Shown here: piece by piece, positions 63,572 through 64,000 of the stretch
How positions within the stretch are numbered: position 1 is the stretch's first letter
How the letters are laid out: every line of letters begins with the position of its first letter
NCBI RefSeq assembly: GCF_024172085.1
Contig: NZ_JAMZDZ010000001.1
Span: 806,001 to 870,000 of the forward strand
From: Hamadaea flava
Lineage (GTDB): Bacteria > Actinomycetota > Actinomycetes > Mycobacteriales > Micromonosporaceae
Direction: 5' to 3'
Length of the DNA stretch: 64,000 nucleotides
Notes under the pieces: model-generated
What the model was told of the DNA's origin: nothing
Databases searched by the model: none
What the model saw: the letters and a program-made list of their open reading frames with translations, nothing else
Program-made: the position numbers and the translations under genes

Positions 63572-63600
63572 GGGAATCTCTGACGCACTCGCGGTCGTTG
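63572..63600 (+). promoter_or_regulatory. SigR/SigH-type promoter upstream of rbpA
   Basis: GGGAAT (63572-63577) and GTTG (63597-63600) are separated by 19 bases, matching the disulfide-stress sigma factor consensus of Streptomyces and mycobacteria (GGAAT and GTT about 18 bases apart). It points toward rbpA, whose start is 62 bases downstream. Streptomyces rbpA is known to be under SigR control. Confidence 0.65.
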
Positions 63601-63661
63601 CACCGTGTGATCAGGGACTGAGCAGGACCTTGCACTAACTTTCTCGAGGGGTGAGCCGAAT

Positions 63662-64000
63662 ATGGGCGAGCGCATGCTGCGCGGGAGCCGACTGGGCGCC
63701 GTCAGCTACGAGTCGGACCGCAACACCGAACTGGCTCCGCGTCAGACCCGTGAGTACTTGTGTGCCAACGGCCACCAGTTCGAGGTGCCGTTCGCCGTCG
63801 ACGCCGAGGTGCCCATCACCTGGGAGTGCAAGTTCGACGGCACGGTGGCCCGCCTGGTCGACGGCTCCGAGCCGGAGCAGAAGAAGGTCAAGCCGCCGCG
63901 TACACACTGGGACATGCTGCTGGAACGCCGGTCGCTGGAGGAGCTCGAGGAGATCCTCAACGAGCGGCTCGACGAGGTCAGGACCCGCCGGGGTCGCTGA
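63662..64000 (+). CDS. rbpA: RNA polymerase-binding protein RbpA
   Basis: The 112-residue product is complete, with its stop at the final base of the window. It has MLRGSRLGAVSYE, a core with CANGH and WECKFDG, and the C-terminal sigma-interaction helix HWDMLLERRSLEELEEIL. RbpA binds the group 1 and group 2 sigma factors and helps open the promoter. It is confined to actinobacteria. A SigR-like promoter stands upstream. Confidence 0.96.
   Translation: MGERMLRGSRLGAVSYESDRNTELAPRQTREYLCANGHQFEVPFAVDAEVPITWECKFDGTVARLVDGSEPEQKKVKPPRTHWDMLLERRSLEELEEILNERLDEVRTRRGR

Overview
The window is high-GC DNA with many GTG starts and dense genes that often overlap as ATGA or GTGA. It ends with a complete rbpA, a gene confined to actinobacteria. 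Together with a three-gene sdhCAB operon, a DUF3516 helicase, lineage-typical lipoproteins and recurrent GTACGC words, this points to a filamentous actinomycete. Micromonosporaceae is my best guess, as inference only. I saw no rRNA, tRNA, CRISPR array, replication origin or complete mobile element. The only transposase trace is an internally deleted IS630-type relic near 27.3 kb.

Layout. 0-8 kb: secreted and membrane proteins, including a 1347-residue fusion of a lytic-transglycosylase-like region with an SGNH hydrolase. 8-19 kb: a tightly coupled minus-strand glycoside operon (binding protein, two permeases, ATPase, PHP hydrolase, sugar isomerase-like protein, Gfo/Idh dehydrogenase, GH38 mannosidase) facing a divergent GntR/UTRA regulator. 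19-22 kb: a CPBP protease, histidine kinase and response regulator operon. 22-28 kb: a secreted protein, an HTH/helical-repeat/membrane triad, acetyltransferases and a small hydrolase. 28.4-30.2 kb: an EspC-like type VII secretion protein divergent from a helical protein that ends in a T4-lysozyme-like domain. 30-43 kb: an aromatic meta-cleavage locus that reads as a gallate pathway (tannase, extradiol dioxygenase, oxalomesaconate tautomerase, hydratase, aldolase, one ABC importer with two binding proteins, two paralogous GntR regulators). A shared ATTGTCAACAAT-like operator stands before three of its transcription units. 43-51 kb: miscellaneous genes and sdhCAB with a divergent LysR gene. 52.4-54.5 kb: a three-gene coupled operon with a membrane protein carrying nine C-terminal Cys-Gly motifs, a DUF692/MNIO iron oxidase and a putative partner, which is a candidate RiPP-type modification system. 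54.5-64 kb: a coiled-coil protein, a beta-propeller lipoprotein, a helicase, an FKBP lipoprotein, an RDD protein, a POT peptide transporter and rbpA behind a SigR-like promoter.

The strongest candidates for undescribed biology are the Cys-rich membrane protein with its MNIO enzyme, the type VII-linked lysozyme-like protein, and the gallate-type pathway that seems to use a VOC-fold dioxygenase in place of LigAB/GalA. Long perfect or near-perfect hairpins recur in intergenic positions, and three of them share a core sequence. Several local tandem expansions occur, one of them inside the tautomerase gene.
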